Below are positions 1 through 13,267 of a DNA stretch of 64,000 nucleotides, piece after piece; the first letter of the stretch is position 1, and the number at the start of each line of letters is the position of its first letter. The notes beneath the pieces were generated by a model that saw only the letters and a list, made by a program, of their open reading frames with translations, had not been told where the DNA came from and ran no database searches. The stretch is from Epinephelus fuscoguttatus (Eukaryota; Chordata; Actinopteri; Perciformes; Serranidae), in assembly GCF_011397635.1 (NCBI RefSeq), contig NC_064758.1, forward strand, positions 16,855,013 to 16,919,012, read 5' to 3'. Both the position numbers and the translations under genes were made by a program.

Positions 1-1863
1 AGCAGCAACAGGTGGGCGGACAAATAACAGACCTGTCCAAACTTAGTTTATGTGTCCTATTTGCCTTTAACTTACCCACTTGAAAGCCAGCCGTTGCTTC
101 CGCAGTTTAGGTTAGGGTTCATTTAATTCTTACTAAATGTGTCGCCGGATATGTCTCTCTGTCATGTGTGGGTTTTTTTTGTTTGTTTTTTTTTCATCTC
201 TTCCTCCCCATCTCATCCATCTCACCAGTCTAACCACTCTGTAGCCATTTTGTTACAGCAAAACTAGCAAAATGTAAGATACTGAAATTTAGAGTGAGGC
301 ATAGTGGCGACATTCATGCTTTGGTCTCCCCTCCAGCTAACTGGCTGATATATTGACGGGCCGAGCAGACAGACACCAGCATACAGAGAACAGCTGTAGG
401 AGAAATCAATGGAAAACACCAGACAGGGACGGATGAATTGCTCCCTTTTTTCTTCATTCACTTATTCACTCAGGGGGCTTTATCTCTCTCTTTCTCTCTC
501 TCTGTGCCTCAACGATTTTCTCTCTCTCTCTCTATGTTTGTGTTTGTTTCTCTTTTTTTTCTCTGAATCACCAGTTATCACATGCTGGAGTCATTCTCTT
601 ATCCTGTGTCTGACTGTTGATCCGCCCCTTTCAGTGTACATATATACACAACAAAGCTCTAACTAGTTTTCTCTCTGTCCATCTGTCTGTCCAATTTGTT
701 GTTTTTCCGCTTCCTGTTTCCATATCACAGACGTATACAGTGGCTTACTGCCGTCATATTGACATTTGCTTTAATGTCTTTTTTCTCATCTTTTTCTCTT
801 ACTGTTTGTTTTTTTTTTCTTTCACATTTCTCCCCCTCTGTTTCTCCCTCTGTCCTCCCTTCTCTCTCTTTTTCTCTCCCCCTCTGTCTCTCCCTTCTCT
901 CCATCTGTTAATGCTGTTATGGCAGTGAGTGGGTGTGTAGATAGAAAGAGAACGTGAGGGGGGATGATCTGCCACTTGTTACAAGCTGGGTAGAGGAGGG
1001 GCTGGATGGCGGCCGAGAAGGGGGAGGAGGGAGGCTGAAGGGGGTAGCGTTGTTATGGCGATGAGATCTTCTTTGTGTTAGTGGTTGCCAAGGCAACTTC
1101 AGGCGTACACTTGATACAGCCACCATCACCACCACCACCACCACCCCCCACCACCACCCCACAACCACATGACTGTAGGGAGAGCGCTTCACACATTGCA
1201 CACTCAGACTTACGCACCCACACATCGAAACACACAAAAGCATGTGCACACACACATTTTTATTATGTCCACCTGCTCTTGACAGACAAAACCGCGTTTT
1301 ATGTGACTGGTGGAGACAATGCATGATTCATTTTCAAGTCGTCCAAAAGACTGGGGCTGAACACGTGCTGATCAAGCTGGTGTAGTTCTGCTTTTGGTTC
1401 AGAATGCTCCCAAAAAACATCTTGCACAAGGACAACTACTCACCAGTGTTTATCCTGTTCTCTTGTTTTTTAAAATTACTTCAACACAAACATAGGGCGA
1501 GTGTATTCAGGTGATACACTAGTTGTATAATGTGTGTGTAGGTGGAGTTTCAGACCTGCCAAGTATTGTAACTTGAACCTTGAGTCTGAAAATGGGGAAA
1601 AATTTGGAACCGAAGCAAGAATGGCCCCACAACCACTGTATTCTTCAACTGTAATGTAGGGTACATAATAATGTAAAGAGTATAAACAAGAAGAGAAACA
1701 AGAAACACCAACAACAATATAAAAATGTAGATACAGAGCAAAATATTGACTTGAGCCAAGTGTAAAAAATAACAGGTAAATAGGTGGATTTGCACCTTTT
1801 CGCACACAAAATGACAAATCAGTGCCCCCCGCTTTGTTCGGGTCTATGTATAGATCTATTTAA

Positions 1864-1866
<3 letters not shown>

Positions 1867-1909
<43 letters not shown>
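1867..1909 (+). repeat. (TG)n microsatellite
   Basis: About 21 TG units followed by CGTGCGCG. Confidence 0.96.
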
Positions 1910-1912
<3 letters not shown>

Positions 1913-2395
1913 CGCGTTTTTGTTGGTCTTTGTGCCTCCTTTCTGTGGTACCTGCAGTGATCTGACCCGGATAGTGAGTTTGACTTGGATCATAACAAAT
2001 CATTTCAAGCAGTTTGGAATGTGTTCTCCTGGCAGGTGGTTATGTTGCAGATAATGGTGTTTTTGAGGGGGATTGTGTTGGATGAACAAAAAAGTGGAAT
2101 TAGGCGAGGGTTAAAATGGGGTCGCTGAAATGATCATTCACAGAAATCATAATAACAACACTCTTTAAAGGTGCCTGGGAGTGTTATATGTTTCATTCTA
2201 CATATTGCATAGACTCTACTTCCTGCAGACCATTTTCTAAAGATATGAAAGTGATAAATATATGTTAATACCTTTTAGGCAGCCATTGTTTGCAGCTAAT
2301 ATCACTGATGTGTGACAAATCAATTTTCTGCTCAGAGAGTTAATTAATCACACTGAACAGCATGTTACTTTTCATCAGGCCCCCATTTTCTTTGA

Positions 2396-2535
2396 GAGGT
2401 GACAGGCAGTGAGGGGAAGAGAGAGATAGGGAATGACACGCAGAAAGGTCTCCGTCCAGACGCTAACCGGGGATATTTTAGTTCATAGTAAGTGCTTTAA
2501 CCCCGAGGCCACCAAGGCACCACAGGCCCGTTTTC
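2396..2535 (-). repeat. tRNA-derived SINE-like fragment
   Basis: The stretch running from the GAGAGGTGACAGGCAGTGAG area through GGTCTCCGTCCAGACGCTAA to GCTTTAACCCCGAGGCCACC and AAGGCACC resembles a tRNA-like repeat that recurs in spiny-rayed fish genomes. In those copies the minus strand reads like a degenerate tRNA with a variable arm. Here it is decayed and has no intact B box. Recognition is from memory of the repeat family, not an alignment. Confidence 0.35.
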
Positions 2536-5500
2536 ACCCCAGTTCTGAATGACCATCTCTCTCGTACTGTGATTTCTGCCATTGCTAACTCCAGTGTTTG
2601 CCCAGGGCATACACCAATACACATGGCTTCACCAGTTGCTTTTTCTCCTCCTGCCAGCAAGGTTGAAACTCACAGGAGGAAAAACAGAAACTGAAAGAAG
2701 ATAGAATGTAAAAGGTTAAGGTCACAGGAAGAGGTGGATGATCTATACACAGGAAAAAGAGAGAATGATTGAAAAAAAGATTTAATTTGGCCATGTGAAA
2801 GGATGCACTCTGTGAATTTTTCAGTAGTAAAAGAGAGAGGTTTAGGTTTGAATGGGAGTCATGGGGAATAGACACCAGGGAATAGATACAATGACTGATG
2901 ACTAATGGGGTGGAAGGTTTAGTGATGTTAAAGGATGCTGCTGTATATGGACACATGACTCATTCATTTTCCCATGGAAGTCTCAGCCATATCCATATTT
3001 ATCTGTTTTTTTGTTCTGAACTCGAAAAAAGACAAACACAAGAAAGACATTTGGGGTGAATCAAACTAAACTGCCACTTTTTTTCTTTTGCTTTTTTTCC
3101 TGTTCATTCTCCTCCTCTGCAAGGGACATCAGGGACATGGAGGTCAAAGGTCAGGGTCAGGTCCAGAGCTGTCATCTGGTTATAGAGGCTCTGAATTTCA
3201 TTTGCCTTGCCATAAAAACATGTAAATATCATGCAGTTAACCAGATGCAATAGTCTGATATTTAATATTTCTGGCACCACACAGATTGGCCGGGCTGGCA
3301 TGAACATAGAGTACAAGATGACACATGGGAGGAAAGCTGTATAAAAATATCTGATTTGAGTGCAATTTGGGAAGAAGCCTCAGTTCAGTCGTCATTCAAA
3401 GATAAATTGTTGCTCTATTTGCTGCTTTGATATGGCTGTTCAATCATATTAGCACTACCTATTGGTAAAATCCTTGAATAAGTAAACAAAAAGCAGCCAC
3501 CCAAGGCAATCCAGTTTAAGAACTTGTAAAGTAAACATAATGCTAGCTGCCTGCTCAAGTTTTTTTTTTTTTGGCTCAACCTTATTGTGCTCCAGCAGTG
3601 AACATGAGACTTGTATCTGCTAACTACTGCTCTTTGGATGTTTACATGTTAGTCATAAACTGGTTAAGACACTGAAATGGAAAATGTATAGCCAATACAC
3701 AACAGTCATTTGTTTTATGTTTGTCCTCTTGTTACAATCCACAACAACCAACTCCAAAGGACAGATCTATGTCTTGAGGTTAAGGAGATAAAGTAAGAAA
3801 GCAGACTTGGATGCAAAAGAGAAGATGAAGGGAGGGAGAGGAGTCATGAAGCTCTGGGAGCAATATGGAGGAGGAAGGTCTGTTCCTCTGAGACAGCTGA
3901 GGGGGCGAGGTATACAATAAATGACAGGGGGGGGGGGGGGGGGTGCTAGAGAAACCGAGAATAGTGTTGAACTCATGGGAGTGTATTACTACTGCTTTCA
4001 CTGTATTCATGTAGAAAACAAGTTGAAATTGACACATTAAGGAAAGAAGAAGCTGAGGTCCTTATATGCACAAGACAAATCACACTGATGGAGAATGAAA
4101 CATAAGTGTTTTGTTTTATTATCTTGTGATGTTAGTAAAGTTATACTTGTGTTTTACTATCTTCACTATGAACAGACAGCAATATTTTGGTATTTTTGAG
4201 AGAAGTCACATTGTGATCGTAGTAGCCAGAGGGATCTCTGGATGCACTGCCACAGGATGGGCTATACCCTGCAAGCACTTGGATGAGGTCGAAGCAAGAG
4301 ATGAAGGGAGACTTACAGGTCAAAGAATTGACTCATTTCCTACTGCATTTGGCTGTGGCTGGTAGGTTTGTCTGCCAGTCTTGTTGGCAGGCAACCAAAC
4401 ATGGTTTGAAGTTTGCCTCTATCCTTAAAAATCAATTGAGTTGTTAAAAGTAAAGGTCTATAAGTTTGGCCCTGAGACATGACCTACAGATGCATAGTTA
4501 CAGACAGGATGCAGATCAATGGACTGCTTTGAATGAAAATATTTAGAAAGAGTAGACCTTTTCTAAGTAGAGACAGTCAAACAAGGTAAAGGAGAAACTT
4601 GCATGTAAGCAGTGTTCTTTTTGGAGCACTCCCCAACAATTGGTTAGCTAAAGTATATTGTGTCCCTTTTTTAATATGCAAAGTTTGGTAAACCTCTTGA
4701 TTTAAATTTTTACTACCCATACAATGGAGCAAGTTTGTTATTTTATGATGCAAGCTATCACATGCAGATGTGACATGGGAGCCACACAAGGGGAAAACCC
4801 ACAACTTTTAATTTCCTCAATTGAACCATTGAGTTATTAGTGCCCTTCAGCACTGTTTAGCGCCAACTAGTAAAAAAAGTGGTTCAGTGAAAGGCAGCAC
4901 TTGGACTTGTGACCTGTCAGAGTGTTGACTTGTGTATTTTTAGGTGTACATTTAGTTTAAAATAGTACATCTTGCATGAGTTGACAGTATTTAACATACT
5001 GTGTCCTCCTGATTGAGCAGCTAACCAACGCTTATTGGACGTCAGCGATCTTCTAAAATGTGGTTAGAAGATTAAATGAATATTGATACACAAATGGCCA
5101 GTAGGTACACACACATTATGTGAACAAACAGGTGATGTTTAATCAGGTAAAGCTATTTTTCAGAGTAATTTGAGCTGTCTGTTGTATGCGTAAGACATTT
5201 GTCTTTGTTCCAAATACTGTCTGTGTGTCAGTCTCCTATCAACTGTTACTCATTGTGCTCCCCTGGCACCCATTGCTGACAGAATTTGAATGGATCATCT
5301 TCCTGTTTCAGCTATTGTTTATTACCATTAACCATCCAGTATTCTGTGAAACCAGGAGATTATATGCCACTGTTTTTTGAAGAGACGTGTTTGATAGAGC
5401 CAGGGTTTTGCTTTGTTTTGATGGGTCAATGGTCAGAATGTACCTTGGTCTGCAGGGAAGTCATTACCTGTCGAGGACAGGTTTAGCTGGCATGTTTTGG

Positions 5501-5973
5501 GTTGTAACTCATTGGACAGTTATTGTCTCGTAGATTCTGTTTAAATAAGGCTAATATGTGGGCAGTTCAGGTACAGCAGCTGCCAAGAGTCTGAATGTGT
5601 GGTATATATGTGAGAGTTAACACATGCATACAAATAGAGTTGAAATGCAGAAGTTATTGTAATTCCTTACAACCACTTACTAGCCTGTTTTAGCTAATTC
5701 CTTATGAAGAGAGAGGAACTTATTGTAAAAATGTCCCTCTCAGATGCTGCATATGTTAGTGCAGCAGTAGCTGTGACAGTCCCATTGCCAGATCTGTGTT
5801 GAGTGATACTTTAAGAGAGCTTTCCACGGGGAGTAGAGTGTTAAACTCTGTCCATCTCCCCAGGTGACCGGGGAAAAGTGGTGTGTATGTGTGAGTTTCC
5901 CCCAGGCTCCCATCTTCACAGTCTAGATCTAATGGGCTCTGACAGGATGGTAATAAGGTAGCAATGGACACAC

Positions 5974-5974
<1 letters not shown>

Positions 5975-6009
<35 letters not shown>
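5975..6009 (+). repeat. (TG)n microsatellite
   Basis: About 17 TG units in prkar2a 5' intron sequence. Confidence 0.96.
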
Positions 6010-6010
<1 letters not shown>

Positions 6011-8476
6011 CAGCAGTGAGCTATGTCCCTTCTGGCTAGTAACAGCCCAGTGTTAGAAAGCAGGTGTTTAGGACCCTGACCTCACTCTGTTTGTGTGTAA
6101 ATTAGCACCCTGGCACACACATCCACAAAGGTCGGGATGCTCCTATAGACACACACAAGTGCTGCTCAAGGCCAGAATGCATACACACAGGCAAGGCAAA
6201 CATACACCATGTTGACTGGGAAACCATACTGTACATGCTATACCAAAAAGTGTTTGGTGGAAACGCAGCTATACATAGCCCTTTCATTTCTCCCTAATGT
6301 ACACAGTTCTAGTTCACTCTCAACTTGCCACTTTATTAGCCTTGATGCATATTCATACCCAGCAGTGTCCTTCCAGGCTATCTCCTCTCCGATGAATACT
6401 GTCTAGTGTCAACTGCTCAGCACTGAAATCATGACCAGCAATTAAACTCGATTACAGCTGCAGTTTAGACATTTCCAGGAAGCATCCTCTGCCTCACACA
6501 GGATGTTTTTCCTGTGTTTGATATGATGTTGTTACGATCGTTGCCAGCTTCTGTAACATCATCTGGAAAAATGATGCATGGATGTTTTATTACAGAATGA
6601 GACCGCCTACATCCAGACCAATTGCTGAAATACAAAAAACACCTTTAGTATTTTACACGCAAACTACCCTTGTGAATCAGCCAAGATGGGAAAGGTCACC
6701 TCGCCTCAGGGTTTCCCAGCCCCTGCCCAAGATGCTGGTGTCTTGGCCTGTTCTCATGGGCTCAGTTTGGCAAAGCCTGCAAAACAAAGTAGGGCAGGAA
6801 GTGGTTGCTCTGTATTAGCCTGGATAAGCAGCAGGAAATGGATGGATGGAGCTAGACTTTTAAACAGCATCGGACTGGTTACCCACTGACCCACAACATA
6901 CAAATGCATAAACAAATAAATAATTGTTTGCATTGGGTGCTGGTATTTTTAACTTTTAATACCTAGTTGTGTTATGGTCAGAAGTACATTTAGGTTAGGC
7001 TGTTAATAGATTTCCATAGAACCATATCTTGTCACAGGATGATAAATTTAGGCTCCATGCTATTCTCTCCCGACTAATATCAGCATCTCTCACCTGTTAT
7101 ATTTGGATCACTCATAATCAGTGTATGAGCTCCTCTGGTCTAATGTAAAAGGCACATGGCATTCTAATGGGCCAGCACTTGAATAGGTTAGTATCTCAAA
7201 TAATATGTTGGCACCAATAGAAATACATTCATTGGCACAATACATACACAAACTAAAAAGTGTGATTGATAAGCTATGGTCTTTACAGGGTCTGACCTAG
7301 ATTTGTGGTCTGAGAGCACGTCATAGGCCAAATATGTTTGTAATACAAAAATCTAGAGGAGGGACAGGGATCAGGGTCAGCTCCTGAAAAGCTCTTCCGG
7401 TTCTGTGTATTGCTTAAGGAAACACACGAATTGGGCATGTGCCTGCTGTTGTGAGTCCTCGAATGTTGAATGTGAAAGCAGAGAGACATCAGATGTGCCA
7501 TCTTGGTGGCTCAGGAACGTTAACAGTGTCCCAACAGCATCTGTGCATCCAAACAGTGCATGGAAACAGCTTGAGGCTGGCCGCAGTGGCACAGACAAGT
7601 CTGCTTGTCGAGTCGGAACGTAAACAAACCTCATTGACCGTTTGTAAAGAAACCTGACACTGGGATAAAGATGGGACACCTCAGTAATTCAGCAAAGTAA
7701 TGTGTCGGTAGTTCAGACAAACTGATTATATGTAAAGGGAGTTGTTAGACTGTGGCTTCATTACACCATGTCCTAACAGATTTGGTGTCAATATAACTGT
7801 CATTACTATTTCATTTTTTCTCTCTTCTTATACATGAGTAGTAAAATATTTATAAGGAATAAACACATTGCTATGAGTGCTCCTATTAGGTTATTTGTTC
7901 ATCCACTCAAATCTGTCTGGCTTCGGGCAGTCATTGTTTGATTATTGCTGTTTACTTTGATCATGTTTTATTAGTTTTTCAATTTGCAGTAGTGTATGTG
8001 TGATGACAGTGCTGGAGGCTGTTGCCACTGCTCACAGCGGCATTCGTGTGTACAAAGAAAACATTAATTTCCAATATGGGAAAATACTGTCTTTTCCCCT
8101 TCTCAGTTCATCTCTTAGCTCATGTCTCCCCTCCTGGTTACGCTCTGTCTCTCTCTGTTTTTCTTCACATCTTGCCTATACCATTGAGCGTGTCCTACTT
8201 TTTATCTCTTCACCTCTTGTCGCCTCTATCTGTCTGACTGTCTGTATCTTTCTCTCTCTCCAATGCTGGCTGTCACTCTGACTCACTGTCTGCCTTTTGT
8301 CCCTCTTTCCCTTTTCCGAAATCTTCTTTGGCTTCAATTATTGTTGTGAGCACTGTCTGCTCAGAGCAGATAATGGTAATGAGGATTTCAAAGCAATCGC
8401 AAAAATTGTATGAAATGTCATTATGTAAAAACAATGATGTTAATTTCTTCTCTCCTTCTGTTCTGTCTCCCCACAG

Positions 8477-8515
8477 CTCCACCACCCAGCAGATTCAACA
8501 GGAGAGTGTCAGGTA

Positions 8516-8574
<59 letters not shown>

Positions 8575-9368
8575 CCCCTCACCAGCATGTCTGTGTGTAT
8601 GTGCATATGTTTGACGTCATGTCCCTTGAGTGTAATCCACACTGGGGACGATGTTGCATACATCACTGCCCAAGTGGCTCAGTGTCTGCATTATTGTGTG
8701 TGTCATGCACGGTAAGTCCAAGCGGTAGACTTACTGATCTGTGTGTGACTGTCGTCGATGTTTTGATAATGAGTGTATTTGCGTATGTTGTGGATTTAAA
8801 ACACAGCGTTAAGAAGCATCACTGCGGTGTGTTTTGGGTTTTGTGTGTCTGTGTTCTGTTTGTGTGTTGGCGTCTGTGGATGGTGCTCTTGTTTTCTCAC
8901 GCTTCATCGTACCCGTCTAGTGTTTACACATGAGTAATCGAATGTCGTCAGCCGTCACAGCGCACTGCACTTTGATTAGGCTCTGGGTGTGTCTGCTGAT
9001 GTTTATCTTTACTGCTGGCCTACTGTCATTGTTCAACCTGCTGTCTGTACCACAGCATCAGAAAGGTTTGTTGTGGACTGAGTGTTTCGTAGATGTAATA
9101 TCTAGTTGTATCAGGTTCCTTGTTTTTATAATGTGGTAAACAAAGTGTCTTTGTTGGCAAAAATGTCATGTGGTACAAGTAGTAGACCTTCTTTGTAGTG
9201 GTAATGTTGTAAGACGTAATGATCCTTTGAGCCCTGACTATAAGTTGTGTTAAGACAACAACAAAGATGGAGTGAAAATGTGATGCTCCTCAAGTTTCCC
9301 AGAGGTTTTACTACAAAGGTCCTTTTTTCTGTTTGTAAGATGTACAAAGTAGTTTTCTGTTGCAGGTG

Positions 9369-9410
<42 letters not shown>

Positions 9411-12400
9411 TGGTTTCTTGGGAAGACACATTTTAACTTCTCCATGGGGAGGAGATCTGTACTTTGTCATATTTGCTGAAACTGTCACTATACCCACACA
9501 GAAGTACATGAGACAGATGATCTGTAAACATAATAACAATATTCCTCTGCCCTCTCAAATTACTTCTGGTAATTGGTGTTACCACATGTAAACCAAAAAA
9601 AAACAAACAAACAGAGCCAAGGAATCTCTAACCTAGCTGTAAATCACTGCTCATAAATATGGTCAAACTGTTATACTAGGCAGCACTGATCAAATATTAA
9701 TCAAGATTCTGTAACCGCATTAACCATGTCTGGCCTCTATTGTTCTCAGAAACATATTTTTATGTACTGTTTAGTCGGGGTGTGACAGGACATCAGTATT
9801 GATCGACATATTGATTCAATGATTAATAATCCATTAATCATCGATGCAAAGTGAAAACAACGATAAACTTTGTCATCTTTAAGATGTGCCTTTTATTTTG
9901 AAATTTCCATGGCACCTCTGTGTCACCATTTCTGTGTAAGCGCAGCTCCTTCCTAAACATTCAAACAGTGCTAGCAGCCTCGTGCCAGGGAGATAATGGT
10001 GAGCAGCCAAAAAAAAGACAATGGGGATATTTACTGATGTCCTCTCATATTGATCGCAGGCCCCTCATTTGAATCAAATCGAAACTGTATCATGGCAGAC
10101 TTGGTGATATCAGCGAATCTTAGATTGTTATAAAAGTATCAGTAAAATATTTTATCCCAATAAAACATGATTTATACCCCTGCTGTTTTGCTGTCAAATT
10201 AATTTTCTATCCCTTTACATTACATTTTTTTTAACACAAAAGGCATAAACATGCTGTGTGTGATGTGCCCTCCCTCCTGGACCTATTGAGTTTGGTGTGT
10301 AAGGATCTATAGATAACTGATAAAAATGTGCAGGACAAGATTTCACAGTGAAACCCTTAGCAGTAACATAGAGGCCCTTGTACATTATAATCCAATCAGA
10401 CAGCCAGTTCTGTAAATCTTCAAAAGTCATTTTAAATGTGTGCAGACACTGTCAGAGGGGTGTTCATTCACTCAGCTTGCAGTGGTACTAGACTGGGTTT
10501 ATTTAAACTTTTTGTTGGTTCATTTATGTAAATAAGGAGGTCAACATACTGAATATTACAGTAACACCACCACTAAGGAAAGCTTCCAAAGAATAATTAA
10601 ATCATTGATTTTAAGTGCTACTTTCAACAAAAACTGAAGAGCAACTTGACATTAGGCTGAGATGCAATCTTTCTTTGCCCTTTCTGTTTGAAATGATCAA
10701 ACCTGCTTTACTTCTGACCACAGCTAGTATCACTCCAGGTGTGTCAGAAGTGTGCTTTGTTGCACCTGTAACTACACCCAGCAGTAGCATCACAGGGTCA
10801 TGGAGTAAACCTGTGCAACATTGCAGTAAGGTGAGAGGTTACACCTCTGGCAGTCAACATTTTCTCAGCTTTCAGTGAGTCAGTAGTAAAATCTGGGCTA
10901 CATTCAGTTTTTCTGGTCACTATATACACAGTTGAGTGCAACAAGAGAACAATGTGCACATCACTGTTTTAGAGGCAGACTGACCTCTCAACCCAACCTC
11001 CAGTGACTTTTAAAAACCAACCAACACAGTTAATATATTTGGGTCATCCAAAGTAAATGTTGTATTATAGAAACTACATTTTCTATTAAGAAAACGACCA
11101 GTTAATGAACTTGTTTACCATGTGAAGTAGAGATTTCATTATAGAAAGGTTGCCTCTTGAATTGCATAAATTCAGTACTACGGTGCAGTTAGTTATTCTC
11201 CAGTGATCACAGATACATTCAGTTATATACCTTTACTTTGTTACTTTGCTAGTCATTCATGGTATAGAAATGTGTCCACATATTTTGGTCACAGTCAATT
11301 TGCTCCTCTCTAAAAGCATTCTAAGTAACGTAGAAAAGCAGCAACTGAATTTGTACATGAGGAAGATTAAGCAAAAGTGATTGCTCCCAAAAAAAGCAGG
11401 TGTTAGTAACAACTGTGAGTAGCTCCTGGAAATAAATCAATTTCACCTATTTATTATATCTTAAAACATCAGCCTGTTACTGCTCCAGCGGTGTCATGAC
11501 CCAGTGGCACAGTTGAGATCCTGACCTGTGGTTGGAATTGGTACAGCTTCGGGTTTGTCAACACAACACTGGATGGTTGTTCAGATATTTCCAGGGGACT
11601 ACTATGAAAAGAGTTCCTGAGCTGACTCGACAAAGGTTCAACTCTCAGTCAGCGATGACGGATGCCAGGAAGGTGGTTATCAACTTGCTCTTGTTAACAG
11701 AGGTTTTCTTCCTCAGGCTCTGTGTGTGTTCCCATAAAACAAGTTAAATGATGCCTTCAGCGTGTCATTTGACTCTTAAAATTGATCGATTGCCTGCCTC
11801 CTACTTCCACCTGTGAAGATTATAATGAAGTGTTACAGTAAAAAGCAACAGTGAAAATTACAAATTTTGTGAATTTACAAGTTAATATATTTATTTTACC
11901 ACTTACCGTTTATTTCTAACATGACAGCTGCACATTCTGCAGCTCTTAAACTTTAAACTTAATGTGGCAGATTGAAATCTTATATTTAAGAACTGCATTA
12001 TTAGCAGCTCTGCTCTGATCTAGCCAGGTTAGTCGAGAGCTACCTTTGCTACACGGAAAACCCTGCCTTTAGGCTCAACATTCCTCGCTAAGCCATTAAT
12101 CTCACTTGGTATTGCAGCTCTCAGGTCCTTTTCAGGTCCTCTGTTTTTATAGGTGATCTAAATGTTGTGTTTAGCTAAGCTTTGATGGGGTTTGAGATGG
12201 AACATGGGACTTAATTAATCTGTTTTCACAGCCCTCATCTCAAAGTGCACAGAGACATGGAAGGAAGGAGGAAGGCATCAGTGTATTAGGAATCAGTGTT
12301 TTCTCACATAAGAAACATAAGGCCACAGTCACATCTACAATTTGTTTTCTTTGGCCCGAAAACACAGTGGAAATGATGACTTGAATACATATTTGATTTA

Positions 12401-13184
12401 GATTTGATCACACTGCCCTGTGACAAGTGAACTTGTAAACAAAACACACATAGACTCACAAGTAGCGTGTTTGTTGGCTGGTGTTTTGGTATCCTGTCAT
12501 CCTGCCAGGGATAGATGGAGGTTTTGGCAGCGTTGGGGAAACAAAACACAGCTGATTCCTGCAGCTAAGCATGATGGACCTGCCTGCACTCTCTGCCTTA
12601 TCTTATTTTTAATGAAGAACACACAGAGCTGATTATTTATTCTAACATCTGTGTCTTAATACCCATAAAGCCCATGTGTTTTGGGTCATATTGTGTCGTT
12701 GGCTCAGATTATGTTCTCACACTTAATTGGCTTCATCACATTCTCGTCAGCAGAGCACTGAGGCTCCCATTTTAACTGCTTTTTATTTGGTCCATTGTAT
12801 TTACCTGCCCGATTAAGCTGCACTGAAGGAGTTAACACGTTAACGCTCGAGAGGTCACACTGCTCCAAACACGACTGGTATGAACACTGAGAGATAAGAC
12901 ATTAACACTCGTGATCGCACAAACACTCCCGCAGACTTCCATGTGTTTTGTGGTAAATGTCATGTGAGAAGTGGAGTGTGTCTCAGAGTTGGAGGAAACA
13001 CAGATCCGTAGTGACAATTTGAAAATGACCTTGTCAGTGTTTGTCATCTAGTGTGGTAAAACATGTCGCTGCGCGAGTGTCATTTCCTCACTTCTGGGCT
13101 CCTTCTGTGTCCTGCAGTAATGATGTCCTCTCTTGCCTTCTCCTGCAGGCCCTCGTCTCATTTTGTGTTATACAATATCTTCCT

Positions 13185-13267
<83 letters not shown>

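Larger units (their letters stand above)
1..8476 (+). other. 5' intron of prkar2a (or upstream sequence), no coding exon recognised
   Basis: No exon of the RII dimerisation/docking domain was found here, so this is read as the intron before the 36-nt exon at 8477. Contents: a pyrimidine-rich tract on + at about 480-910 (CTCTCT/TTTCTC runs), (TG)n at 1867-1909 and 5975-6009, a run of 18 G at about 3927-3944, and a SINE-like fragment near 2396-2535. The rest is unremarkable AT-rich sequence. The open frames in it are short and low-complexity. Confidence 0.6.

Noticed and set aside
1-8476. Search for the prkar2a first coding exon (dimerisation/docking domain)
   Set aside because: No frame resembling the amphipathic docking helix was found; the exon must be left of the window.
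8410-9591. Several 80-137 aa frames rich in VCVCVC or THTHTH
   Set aside because: They are translations of (TG)n/(CA)n microsatellites on both strands; only 8477-8512 in this stretch is coding.
11590-11660. tRNA-like B box (AAAGGTTCAACTCTC)
   Set aside because: No A box or acceptor-stem pairing at the right distance; chance match or old SINE fragment.
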